DNA of 64,000 nucleotides from Streptomyces fildesensis (GTDB taxonomy: Bacteria; Actinomycetota; Actinomycetes; Streptomycetales; Streptomycetaceae): assembly GCF_016107395.1 (NCBI RefSeq), contig NZ_JAAIKO010000029.1, positions 38,165-102,164 of the forward strand. The letters run 5' to 3'. The notes under the pieces are model-generated. The model ran no database searches. It saw only the letters and a list, made by a program, of their open reading frames with translations, and was not told the DNA's origin. Positions 15,645 through 23,894 of this stretch are shown piece by piece (position 1 is the stretch's first letter; the number at the start of each line of letters is the position of its first letter). The translations under genes and the position numbers were made by a program.

Positions 15645-17876
15645 TTGTCAACCGAGGAATTGCAGAAAGAACAGCAATTCGTCTCACGGCTCTACGAGCG
15701 CCTCGACACGCTCCGGGAGCAGGCCGAGGCCGCACTCCAGGCATCCTTTACCCAGGTGGGCAAGGGTCTCCAGGCCCGCCTCGAACGCGATGTGATCGCC
15801 ACCGAGCGGACCGACCGGCTCTCCGGGCTGAATTCCGTGGAGTCCGGGCTCTGCTTCGGGCGAATCGACTTCGCCGATGGCATACGCCATCACATCGGCC
15901 GTATCGGAATCCGGCAGGACGACGCCGACCGGACCCCGCTCGTCGTGGACTGGCGGGCCCCCGTCGCACGTCCTTTCTATCTCGCCACCGGGCATTCCCC
16001 GATGGGCCTGCGCCGTCGCCGGCACCTCACCACCGTCGGCCGCACCGTCACCGCACTGCACGACGAGGTCCTGGACCTCACCGACGCGGTGCGCACGGGA
16101 CACGAGGACCCGCGCGGGGACGCCGTGCTCCTCGCCGCGCTCGGGGCCGCCCGCACGGGCCGGATGGCCGACATCGTGCAGACCATCCAGGCCGAGCAGG
16201 ACGAGATCATCCGCGCCCCGCACCGGGGCGTGCTCGTCGTCGAGGGCGGGCCCGGCACCGGCAAGACCGCCGTCGCGCTGCACCGCGCGGCGTATCTGCT
16301 CTACGCGTACCGCGAGCAGCTGGCCCGCCGCGCGGTGCTGATCGTCGGGCCCAACCCGGCCTTCCTCGGCTATATCGGCGAGGTGCTGCCGTCACTCGGC
16401 GAGACCGGTGTGCTGCTGTCGACCGTGGGAGAGCTCTTCCCCGGCGTCGCCGCCACGGGGACGGACGGCCCCGGGGCCGCCGCCGTCAAAGGGCGGGCCG
16501 GCATGGCCGATGTCCTCGCGAAGGTGCTGCGCGACCGGCAGACCGTCCCCGACCCGGCCCTTCCCATCCAGCACGAGCGCGAGACGCTGCTGCTGGAGCG
16601 GGCCGTCGCCGAGGACGCCCGGCACTGCGCGCGCCAGACCCGGCTGCCGCACAACCTGGCCCGCGCCCACTTCGGCCGCTTCGTCCTCGACGCGCTCACC
16701 GCACAGCTCGCCGACCGGCTGGGCACGGACCCGTACGACGGGGAGAACTTCCTCGACCCGGCGGAGGTCGAGCAGCTGGGCCGCGAGCTCAACGACAACC
16801 CCGCGGTGCACGCCGCCATCGACGCGTACTGGCCCTACCTCACCCCGCAGCAGCTGGTCGGGGGCTTCCTCGCCGATCCGGTCCAGCTGCCGGACGCGGA
16901 CGCCGAGTTGATCCGCCGCACCGGCGGCGGCTGGACCGTCGGCGACATCCCGCTGCTGGACGAGGCCGCCGAGCTGCTCGGCGAGGACGACCGGGCAGCA
17001 CGGGCCGCGGCGGCGCGGGAGCGCGGCGAGCAGGTGGCCTACGCCCAGGGGGTACTGGAACTGTCCTACGGCTCGCGCTCCTTCGAGTTCGAGGACGGGG
17101 AGTCCGAGGTGCTGACCGCCCACGACCTCATCGACGCCGAGCGCTTCGCCGACCGGCACGAGGAGACCGACCGCCGCAGCGCCGCGGAACGCGCCGCCGC
17201 CGACCGTACCTGGGCCTTCGGCCACATCATCGTGGACGAGGCGCAGGAGCTGTCCGCCATGGCGTGGCGGCTGCTGATGCGCCGCTGCCCGACGCGTTCG
17301 CTGACCCTGGTCGGCGACCCCGCCCAGACCGGCGATCCGGCGGGCTGCGACTCCTGGCGGCAGATCCTGGACCCGTACGTCGGGGACCGCTGGAGCCATG
17401 TGCGGCTGGGCGTCAACTACCGCACGCCCGCCGAGATCATGGAGCTGGCGGCCGGGGTGGCGAGGGCCGCCGACCCGTCGTACGAGCCGCCGCGCTCGGT
17501 GCGTTCGACAGGAGTACGGCCCCGGGTGTGCGTCACGGACGACCTCGTCCGTACGGTCGCGGAGGCCGCCTCCCTGGAGACCCCGGACGACGGCCGGCTC
17601 GCGGTGATCGCGCCGCGGGCACTGCACGAGGCACTGGCCGGGAAGCTCCCGGGGGTGATGGCGGGCGAGGAGCCCGATCTGACGCAGTCGCTCGTGCTGC
17701 TCGAACCCCGGCAGGCCAAGGGGCTGGAGTTCGACTCGGTGATCGTCGTCGAGCCGGCGCTCATCGTCTCCGGTTCCGCGCGCGGAGCCAGCGATCTCTA
17801 TGTCGCCCTGACCCGTGCCACCCGGTCACTGGCCGTGGTGCACACCGGCAGCCTTCCGGAGGGCCTGGAGGAGTGA
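15645..17876 (+). CDS. helD: HelD-type RNA polymerase-associated helicase-like ATPase
   Basis: A 743-residue UvrD/SF1-like motor of the HelD family, which removes stalled or drug-bound RNA polymerase. The start is TTG at 15645, giving LSTEELQKEQQ, supported by AGGAG seven bases upstream; the frame is open further up but not conserved. The N-terminal helical arm (residues 1-75) would enter the polymerase channel. Walker A GGPGTGKT lies near residue 200, Walker B HIIVDEAQELS near 530, and the C-terminal motor part includes LVGDPAQTGDP and a final VALTRATRSLAVVH. Some Streptomyces HelD proteins (HelR) give rifampicin tolerance; no clear rifamycin-associated element was seen upstream. Confidence 0.9.
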   Translation: MSTEELQKEQQFVSRLYERLDTLREQAEAALQASFTQVGKGLQARLERDVIATERTDRLSGLNSVESGLCFGRIDFADGIRHHIGRIGIRQDDADRTPLVVDWRAPVARPFYLATGHSPMGLRRRRHLTTVGRTVTALHDEVLDLTDAVRTGHEDPRGDAVLLAALGAARTGRMADIVQTIQAEQDEIIRAPHRGVLVVEGGPGTGKTAVALHRAAYLLYAYREQLARRAVLIVGPNPAFLGYIGEVLPSLGETGVLLSTVGELFPGVAATGTDGPGAAAVKGRAGMADVLAKVLRDRQTVPDPALPIQHERETLLLERAVAEDARHCARQTRLPHNLARAHFGRFVLDALTAQLADRLGTDPYDGENFLDPAEVEQLGRELNDNPAVHAAIDAYWPYLTPQQLVGGFLADPVQLPDADAELIRRTGGGWTVGDIPLLDEAAELLGEDDRAARAAAARERGEQVAYAQGVLELSYGSRSFEFEDGESEVLTAHDLIDAERFADRHEETDRRSAAERAAADRTWAFGHIIVDEAQELSAMAWRLLMRRCPTRSLTLVGDPAQTGDPAGCDSWRQILDPYVGDRWSHVRLGVNYRTPAEIMELAAGVARAADPSYEPPRSVRSTGVRPRVCVTDDLVRTVAEAASLETPDDGRLAVIAPRALHEALAGKLPGVMAGEEPDLTQSLVLLEPRQAKGLEFDSVIVVEPALIVSGSARGASDLYVALTRATRSLAVVHTGSLPEGLEE

Positions 17877-17904
17877 CCGCCCGGAAGCGGGGTCGGCCGG
17901 GACG

Positions 17905-18444
17905 TCAGGACGGCAGCCCGGCCAGCAGGGCGTCGGTGGCCGGGCGGAGCAGCCGCGCACCGTCCTCGGTGGCTTCCAGTCCGATGACCAGGGCGAGGCA
18001 GATGTCGGCGGCGTCGGCCGGGTCGGGCGGACCCGTGCCCGCTTCGGCGAACACCCCGATCAGCAGGGCGCGCAGGTCGGCGGTGAAGCCGTGGCAGATG
18101 TCGCCGAACAGCCGGGCTTTCTCGTCGAGCAGTTCGGCGGTGTGCGGGGAGTCCCCGGCGAGTTCCAGCACCAGGTCGAGTTTGGCCGCCAGGATGCCGC
18201 GGATCCGTTCCGGGGCCGGGGCGTCGGCGGCCGCCGCCCGCCGGGCCCGCTCGAGCGCCCGGATGTGCAGGCGCTCGGCGAGCCGGCGGAAGGCGTCGTC
18301 CTTGCCGCGGACGTACTGGTAGACCGCCGACCGGGACACCTCCATCGTGGAGGCGATGTCGTCCATGGTGGTGCGCCGTACGCCGTACCTGGTCAGGCAG
18401 GTGTAGGTGGCGTCGAGCACCTCGGTCAGCCGGTCGGTGGGCAT
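17905..18444 (-). CDS. TetR/AcrR family regulator
   Basis: A 179-residue regulator. The N-terminal helix-turn-helix (residues about 5-50; RYGVRRTTMDDIASTMEVSRSAVYQYV) is clear, followed by a helical ligand-binding domain. It starts seven bases after the stop of the DJ-1/PfpI gene and must be cotranscribed with it, which suggests it regulates that operon. It is convergent with helD, 28 bases away. The ligand is unknown. Confidence 0.9.
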   Translation of the reverse strand: MPTDRLTEVLDATYTCLTRYGVRRTTMDDIASTMEVSRSAVYQYVRGKDDAFRRLAERLHIRALERARRAAAADAPAPERIRGILAAKLDLVLELAGDSPHTAELLDEKARLFGDICHGFTADLRALLIGVFAEAGTGPPDPADAADICLALVIGLEATEDGARLLRPATDALLAGLPS

Positions 18445-18451
18445 CGTACGG

Positions 18452-19147
18452 TCAGCCCAGGGCCTTGAGGAGCTCGGCGGCGAGCGGCACGGACGAGGCC
18501 GGGTTCTGACCGGTGATCAGGTTGCGGTCGACGACCACGTACGGCGCCCACGCGTCGCTCTCCTGGAAGTCCGCGCCGATCTCGACGAGCCGGTCCTGGA
18601 GCAGCCACTTCGCCTTGTCGGCGAAGCCCGCCTGGGTCTCCTCGACGTTGGTGAAGCCGGTCAGCCGGTAGCCGGCGAACGGCGAGGTGCCGTCGGGGCG
18701 GGTGGCGGCGAGCAGCGCGGCAGGGGCGTGGCAGACCACACCGAGCGGCTTGCCGGAGTCCAGGGCGGCGGTCAGCAGCCGGCCCGAGTCGGCGTTGACG
18801 GCCAGGTCCTCCATCGGGCCGTGGCCGCCCGGGTAGAAGACCGCGTCGTAGTCGGCCAGTTCGACCTCCTCGAGCTTGACGGGCTTCTTCAGGGCGGTCA
18901 TCGCGGCGAGCTCGGCGACGATCGCGTCGGCCGCCTCCTGGCCGCCGTTCACCTCCGGCGCGAGGCTTCCCCGGTCGACCGTGGGGACGACTCCGCCGGG
19001 GGTGGCGATCACGATCTCGTGGCCGGCACCGGTGAAGGCACGGTAGGGAGCCACGGCCTCCTCGGCCCAGAATCCGGTGGGGTGCTTGGTGCCGTCGGCC
19101 AGCGTCCAGTGGTCGGCGCCGGTCATCACGAACAGGATCTTTGCCAT
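18452..19147 (-). CDS. DJ-1/PfpI family protein (class I glutamine amidotransferase-like)
   Basis: A 231-residue protein starting MAKILFVMTGADHWTLADG, like Hsp31/YhbO-type proteins. The nucleophile elbow GVVCHAPAALL (about residues 136-146) carries the active Cys followed by His, and YPGGHGPMEDL supplies the acidic and oxyanion region. Relatives act as glyoxalase III/deglycase or protein-repair enzymes. The start at 19147 was chosen because the longer upstream frame is compositional. It precedes the TetR gene by seven bases and diverges from the LysR gene. Confidence 0.9.
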   Translation of the reverse strand: MAKILFVMTGADHWTLADGTKHPTGFWAEEAVAPYRAFTGAGHEIVIATPGGVVPTVDRGSLAPEVNGGQEAADAIVAELAAMTALKKPVKLEEVELADYDAVFYPGGHGPMEDLAVNADSGRLLTAALDSGKPLGVVCHAPAALLAATRPDGTSPFAGYRLTGFTNVEETQAGFADKAKWLLQDRLVEIGADFQESDAWAPYVVVDRNLITGQNPASSVPLAAELLKALG

Positions 19148-19229
19148 GTCACATCTCTCGGTGGGGGCGACGGTCCGACATTCCGTACGTGGAGTGTCAG
19201 ATCGCTGTCGATCTCGAACGTAGGCCGCC

Positions 19230-19285
19230 GATCCATCGAAATCCAATAGAATCACCACCATGAGCCATAGGAATCCCGATGGATC
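19230..19285. promoter_or_regulatory. Inverted repeat spanning the lysR start
   Basis: GATCCATCG (19230-19238) and its exact complement CGATGGATC (19277-19285) bracket the ATG of the LysR gene at 19260. The A+T-rich middle contains AATCCAATAGAATC. Such a site in the divergent spacer would suit autoregulation by the LysR protein or control of the DJ-1 operon. Confidence 0.45.
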
Positions 19286-20216
19286 GGAGCTACCAGGACC
19301 GGGGCCCGTACCCCCTCCCCTGGACCTCACCCTGCTGCGGACCTTCCTGGCCGTGCACCGTGCCGGCTCCTTCACCGCGGGAGCGAGGCTGCTCGGCCTG
19401 TCGCAGCCGACGGTGACCGCCCAGGTGCGGGCCCTGGAGGAGCGCCTGGGGCGCCAGCTCTTCGACCGGCTGCCGCGCGGCGTCGCGTCCACAGCGGTCG
19501 CCGACCAGCTGGCGGCGGATGTCTCGGCACCGCTGGACGCCCTCGCGGGGATCACCGGCCGGGACCACTCGGACCGGCGGATACCCGCAGAGCCGGTGCA
19601 TCTGGCCGGGCCCGCCGAGCTGCTCTGCCTCCGGGCGCTCCCGGCGCTGGCTCCGCTGACCGGCGAGGGAGTGCGGCTGCGGATCACCACCGGCCTCACC
19701 GACGACCTGCTGGAAGGGCTCCGCGCCGGCCGCTACGACCTCGTCATCTCGACGGTCCGGCCGCGCGGCCGCAGCGTCACCGCCGTCCCGCTCATGGACG
19801 AGGAGTTCGTCCTCGTCGCGGCACCCTCCTGGGCGGAGCGGATCGGCTCCGGCGCCGTCGCGGCCGAGGGACCGGCCGCGCTGCGCGCCGCTCCGCTGAT
19901 CACCTACGCGGAGGACCTGCCGATCGCCCGCCGCTACTGGCGCCATGTGTTCGGCACCCGGCTGTCCGCCCAGGCCGCCATCACCGTCCCGGATCTTCGC
20001 GGCGTTCTCGCCGCGGTCGTCGCGGGAGCCGGTGTCACCGTCCTGCCGCGCTACCTCTGCGCCGCCGAACTCGCCTCCGGTGCCCTCGTCGCACTCCTCG
20101 AACCCGAGGACCCGCCCATCAACACCGCCTACCTCGCCCAGCGCCCCGGGGCCGGCGAACTCCCGCATGTCGCGCTGGTCCGCGACCAGCTGCTGCGGGC
20201 GGGGCGTACCTGGTAG
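19260..20216 (+). CDS. LysR family transcriptional regulator
   Basis: A 318-residue LysR-type regulator. The winged helix-turn-helix spans residues about 22-82 (LRTFLAVHRAGSFTAGARLLGLSQPTVTAQ), followed by a periplasmic-binding-like effector domain with the usual AGAGVTVLPRYLC segment near residue 258. The first 20 residues are a Gly/Pro-rich extension. It is divergent from the DJ-1/PfpI-TetR operon, the usual position for a regulator of that operon, though the effector is unknown. Confidence 0.92.
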   Translation: MSHRNPDGSELPGPGPVPPPLDLTLLRTFLAVHRAGSFTAGARLLGLSQPTVTAQVRALEERLGRQLFDRLPRGVASTAVADQLAADVSAPLDALAGITGRDHSDRRIPAEPVHLAGPAELLCLRALPALAPLTGEGVRLRITTGLTDDLLEGLRAGRYDLVISTVRPRGRSVTAVPLMDEEFVLVAAPSWAERIGSGAVAAEGPAALRAAPLITYAEDLPIARRYWRHVFGTRLSAQAAITVPDLRGVLAAVVAGAGVTVLPRYLCAAELASGALVALLEPEDPPINTAYLAQRPGAGELPHVALVRDQLLRAGRTW

Positions 20217-20306
20217 TCACCCAGCAAAGATTGGATGACTTCGCACGTCATGTGCGGGCGAACAGTGGGGAATTGCCGTGGAGCGGCGTGTATCCGGCAA
20301 CTTCTC

Positions 20307-20343
20307 TTGACGGTTGTCGTCAACCACCACTAGACATCGGATG
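20307..20343 (+). promoter_or_regulatory. Promoter and candidate operators of the fucosidase gene
   Basis: A -35 TTGACG (20307-20312), an 18-base spacer and -10 TAGACA (20331-20336). The -35 is the left arm of a perfect TTGACG-N5-CGTCAA repeat (20307-20323). A second palindrome, CATCGGATG (20335-20343), overlaps the -10 and start site. This arrangement suggests repression by a sugar-responsive regulator. The leader to the ATG at 20423 is about 80 bases. Confidence 0.5.
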
Positions 20344-20422
20344 AAAGCTTCGCGTTCTGTCATAGCCCTGCCATCGTTCTGTCCTGCGAATGAGCCCTGT
20401 CCCCGCATCAACGGAGATGCCC

Positions 20423-22255
20423 ATGAGCCGCTCAGCACGCACCCTCCACCTGGCACTCGCCTTCGTGGTCGCCCTGGTCACAGCCATCAGCCTGACCGGC
20501 GGCCCGGCCACCGCCGCCGCGACCCCCACCGCCGCGCCGGCCACCGCCGGCCCCGGCACCAACTACGCCTACGACGACCCCTTCACCAGCGCCCGCACCC
20601 AGTGGTGGCGCGACGACCACTTCGGCATGTTCATCCACTACGGCGCCTACTCCCAGCTCCAGGGGACGTACACCCGCCCGGACGGCTCGGTCTGCCGGGA
20701 CGCCGAGTGGATCGAGCGCGACTGCGCCATACCCAAGGCGCAGTACGAGGACATCGCCGCACAGTTCAACCCGGCGTCCTTCGACGCGAACGCGATCGTG
20801 AAACTGGCCAAGGACGCGGGCCAGCGCTACATCGTGCAGACCGCCAAGCACCACGAGGGCTACGCGATGTGGCCGACAAAGGTCAACACCTGGAATCTGC
20901 GCGACCACTCGTCGTTCAGCAAGAGCCGCGACATCCTGGCCGAGATGAAGGCCGCCGCCGACTCCCAGGGCATCAAGTTCGGTCTGTACTACTCGATCTG
21001 GGACTGGCACAACCCGAACTTCACGGCCGACTTCCCGCAGTACAAGAAGGACATGTACGCCCAGCTCAAGGAGCTCGTCGACAACTACCACCCGGCGGTG
21101 CTGTGGTTCGACGGCGAGTGGGCGACCGACAACCCGACGAACCCGTGGTCGACCGCCGACGGCGAGGCGCTGCAGACCTATCTGCACGGCCTGGACCCCA
21201 ACCTGGTGATCAACAACCGGGTCGACAAGCGCCGGGTCGTGGACGGCGACTACGGCACTCCGGAGCAGGAGATCCCCCCGGCCCCGGTCGGCGGGCAGCT
21301 CTGGGAGTCCTGCATGACCCTCAATGACCACTGGGGGTACGCCGGTTACGACACCAACTGGAAGTCCGCGACCACACTGACCCGTAACGTCGTCGACATC
21401 GCCTCGCGCGGCGGCAACTACCTCCTCAACATCGGCCCGGACAAGACCGGCGCGGTGCCCTCGGGCGCGGTCGACCGGCTGCGCTCGATGGGCTCCTGGC
21501 TCTCCGCCAACGGGCAGGGCGCCGCGGTGTACGGCGCGGGCGCGGCCAGGAACGTGGCCACTCCCGCCTGGGGAGCCGTGGCCTCGGCACCGGGCAACAA
21601 GCTGGAGGCGTCGGTCTACACCTGGCCGGGCGCCGGCAAGCCGCTGCATCTGAAGGCCACCGCGCCGCTGACCATCACCGGGGCGCGGGTGCTGGGCAGC
21701 AGCCAGCAGGTCACCGTGAAGGCCGCGGGTGACGGCTACGACATCACACCGTCGGGAGCGGCGGTCAACGCGACCGCCACCGTCATCGAGCTGACCTACG
21801 CCCCGCCGCAGCCGGCGAACGGTACCGGCACCGGGCTGACCGCACAGTACTGGGACAACACCTCGTTCAGCGGGGCGCCGAAGGTGACGCGGACCGACCG
21901 GACGATCAACTTCGCCTGGCGCTACCTCGGTTCACCGGACCCGGCCGTCCCGACCGACAACTTCGCGGCACGGTGGACCGGCTCCGTCCAGCCCCGCTAC
22001 AGCGAGACGTACACCTTCCTGACCGTCTCCGACGACACGGTGCAGGTCTGGGTCGACGGCAAGCAGATCATCAGCAACACGACACCGCACGATGCCGCCG
22101 TCAACACCGGCACCGTGACCCTGCAGGCCGGAAAGAAGCACTCGATCCGTATCGACTTCACCGAGCGCACCGGCGAGGCGGCCATGAAGCTGCTCTGGTA
22201 CGCGCCCGACGAGGCACAGCGCATCGTGCCGGCAGGTCAGCTCTACCCGTCCTGA
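20423..22255 (+). CDS. Secreted GH29 alpha-L-fucosidase with C-terminal PA14 domain
   Basis: A 610-residue exported glycosidase. The start MSRSARTLHLAL at 20423 (GGAG just upstream) gives a classic signal peptide ending near ATAAA (about residue 36); the earlier ATG at 20390 would place extra residues before it. The GH29 barrel follows (HFGMFIHYGAYS, then TAKHHEGYAMW), with the nucleophile Asp in AVLWFDGEW near residue 232. A short beta domain and then a PA14 domain (about residues 470-608; GLTAQYWDN to LLWYAPDEAQ) probably bind carbohydrate. The protein releases fucose outside the cell. No fucose catabolic genes are adjacent. Confidence 0.92.
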   Translation: MSRSARTLHLALAFVVALVTAISLTGGPATAAATPTAAPATAGPGTNYAYDDPFTSARTQWWRDDHFGMFIHYGAYSQLQGTYTRPDGSVCRDAEWIERDCAIPKAQYEDIAAQFNPASFDANAIVKLAKDAGQRYIVQTAKHHEGYAMWPTKVNTWNLRDHSSFSKSRDILAEMKAAADSQGIKFGLYYSIWDWHNPNFTADFPQYKKDMYAQLKELVDNYHPAVLWFDGEWATDNPTNPWSTADGEALQTYLHGLDPNLVINNRVDKRRVVDGDYGTPEQEIPPAPVGGQLWESCMTLNDHWGYAGYDTNWKSATTLTRNVVDIASRGGNYLLNIGPDKTGAVPSGAVDRLRSMGSWLSANGQGAAVYGAGAARNVATPAWGAVASAPGNKLEASVYTWPGAGKPLHLKATAPLTITGARVLGSSQQVTVKAAGDGYDITPSGAAVNATATVIELTYAPPQPANGTGTGLTAQYWDNTSFSGAPKVTRTDRTINFAWRYLGSPDPAVPTDNFAARWTGSVQPRYSETYTFLTVSDDTVQVWVDGKQIISNTTPHDAAVNTGTVTLQAGKKHSIRIDFTERTGEAAMKLLWYAPDEAQRIVPAGQLYPS

Positions 22256-22264
22256 CCGCACGAC

Positions 22265-22303
22265 CGGGTGCGGCGGGCACCATACCGGTGGCCGCCGCAC
22301 CCG
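22265..22303. terminator. Bidirectional terminator between convergent genes
   Basis: A perfect 12-bp stem (22265-22276 with 22292-22303, CGGGTGCGGCGG and complement) with a second CACC/GGTG stem inside its loop. It lies in the 54-base gap between the ends of the fucosidase and binding-protein genes and can serve both. Confidence 0.75.
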
Positions 22304-22309
22304 TCCCGC

Positions 22310-23845
22310 TCAGTCCTTCGGCGGAATGAACGGGGTACCGGTGCGCGAGGAGACGGCGAGGGTGTGGACCTTGCCGTCGGCACCGATCTCGATGACGGGT
22401 ACGGCCTTGTCCGTCGGAGAGCCGTCGTTGGCGAAGGAGATGTACCCGCTCGCCCCCATCACCGCGTCGACCCCGTGCAGCGACTGCCAGATCTGGATCA
22501 TCTGCGAGCCGGTCACCCGGCCATTGGCTCCCGGGGAGCGCCCCACCGTACGGGCACCCTTGACCGCCGCACTGACCGCGTCGTAGCCCATCATCGCCTG
22601 GCCGTCGTCGAGCCCCTCCAGCGGGAACGTCGCATGGTAGTAGCCGTGCTTGCCGAGAACGGCGACGTCGTCCCGCACCGCGGCCGAGTACGCGTCGGGG
22701 CGCCTCTCCCAGGCCTCGGGGTGGGCGAGACCGGTGTACAGCAGCCGGACGGTGCCACTGCGCAGGGTTTCCTTGATCTCGTCGAAACCGGCGGCCTGGG
22801 CGGCCTGCGAGGCATCGTCGCCGGAGAGCACGATGAGCTTGCGGGCGGAGCACGGCCGGTTCTTGAGCGGCGCGAGGAAGCTCGGCAGGTTCACCCCGCG
22901 CCCGGCGAAGTAGATGACATCGGGCTTGACCGCGCACAGGTTCGCCATCCGGGTCGCGAACGCGGTGGCGACACCTTCCTGCGAGGAGTCGTACTGCTCG
23001 ACCTGGCCGACCAGCCGCTCCTCCGGGAAGGCCGCCAGGAACGCCTTGCCGAGGGTGCGGCTGTACTGGTCGTCCGGCCGGGCGTCCTGTATCACCATCA
23101 CCTTCAGCGCGGAGTACGGCGGCTGCTTCAGGAACGAGGCGGCGGCCGCCGCCTCGTCGGTGTTGGTCGGGGCGGCGCGCACCAGTCCCGGAATCCCGGC
23201 GAGCGTGTCGGCGGAGAGGACGGAGCCGACCGCGCCGAGCTGCAGCCCGCCGGAGTCCGTGTTGCCCGTCACCTTCCCTATCATCCGCGCGGTCGCGTCC
23301 GTGCTGGTGCCGAGCCCCGCGACGGCCACGATGTGCTGCGGGCCCACCCGGCTGCGGATCTCCTCCAGCGTGGCGTCCCGCTGCTCGTCGGTACTGCCGC
23401 AGTTGGCCAGCAGCAGCCGGATACGGGGGACGTCGCCTCCGCCGAGCGTGTTGTTCTTCTCGTACAGGGCCGCGTACGCGCCCTGGATCTCGTGCCGTAC
23501 GGAGTCCGGGGTGTTGGTGTCCTTGGGGCCGGGGACCAGGGACATGAGGTAGACGATGCTGACGAAGGAACGGTTGTCCTGGTCGACCGCGGCGTTCTGC
23601 GTGTGGATCAGGTCGGAGACCGCCGCCAGGTTGTCGGAGAAGTGGAACGAGCCGTCCGTCACCCCGACGCAGCTGCGGTCGGCCCCGACGTGTCTGACCC
23701 CGTCGGCGCACGAGGTGTCCTCCGGCCACAGCGTCCAGGTGAGCGTGCCACCGACGAGTGCGAGCACCAGCACGGCCAGCACCACGTTCCACGGCCACCG
23801 CATCCACAGATGACGGCCGGTCACCCAATGGCCCCGGGTCGACAT
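22310..23845 (-). CDS. Membrane-anchored periplasmic-binding-like (branched-chain type) protein
   Basis: A 511-residue protein with one N-terminal membrane helix (residues about 16-40, WPWNVVLAVLVLALVGGTLTW) without a lipobox, then an extracellular receptor-ligand-binding domain like LivJ/Leu-Ile-Val binding proteins (VAVAGLGTSTDATARMIGKV; APTNTDEAAAAASFL; VIYFAGRG; YDAVSAAVKGA). Four Cys residues suggest disulfides. No permease or transport ATPase is nearby. Instead the gene follows a P-loop NTPase gene by 49 bases. The ATG at 23845 has a GAGGAGGAG ribosome site. The pair looks like a sensor or signalling module rather than a transporter; that role is inference. Confidence 0.8.
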   Translation of the reverse strand: MSTRGHWVTGRHLWMRWPWNVVLAVLVLALVGGTLTWTLWPEDTSCADGVRHVGADRSCVGVTDGSFHFSDNLAAVSDLIHTQNAAVDQDNRSFVSIVYLMSLVPGPKDTNTPDSVRHEIQGAYAALYEKNNTLGGGDVPRIRLLLANCGSTDEQRDATLEEIRSRVGPQHIVAVAGLGTSTDATARMIGKVTGNTDSGGLQLGAVGSVLSADTLAGIPGLVRAAPTNTDEAAAAASFLKQPPYSALKVMVIQDARPDDQYSRTLGKAFLAAFPEERLVGQVEQYDSSQEGVATAFATRMANLCAVKPDVIYFAGRGVNLPSFLAPLKNRPCSARKLIVLSGDDASQAAQAAGFDEIKETLRSGTVRLLYTGLAHPEAWERRPDAYSAAVRDDVAVLGKHGYYHATFPLEGLDDGQAMMGYDAVSAAVKGARTVGRSPGANGRVTGSQMIQIWQSLHGVDAVMGASGYISFANDGSPTDKAVPVIEIGADGKVHTLAVSSRTGTPFIPPKD

Positions 23846-23894
23846 CACGCGCTCCTCCTCAGCAGGGATCGATCGGACGGACCGGCTTCGGTCC

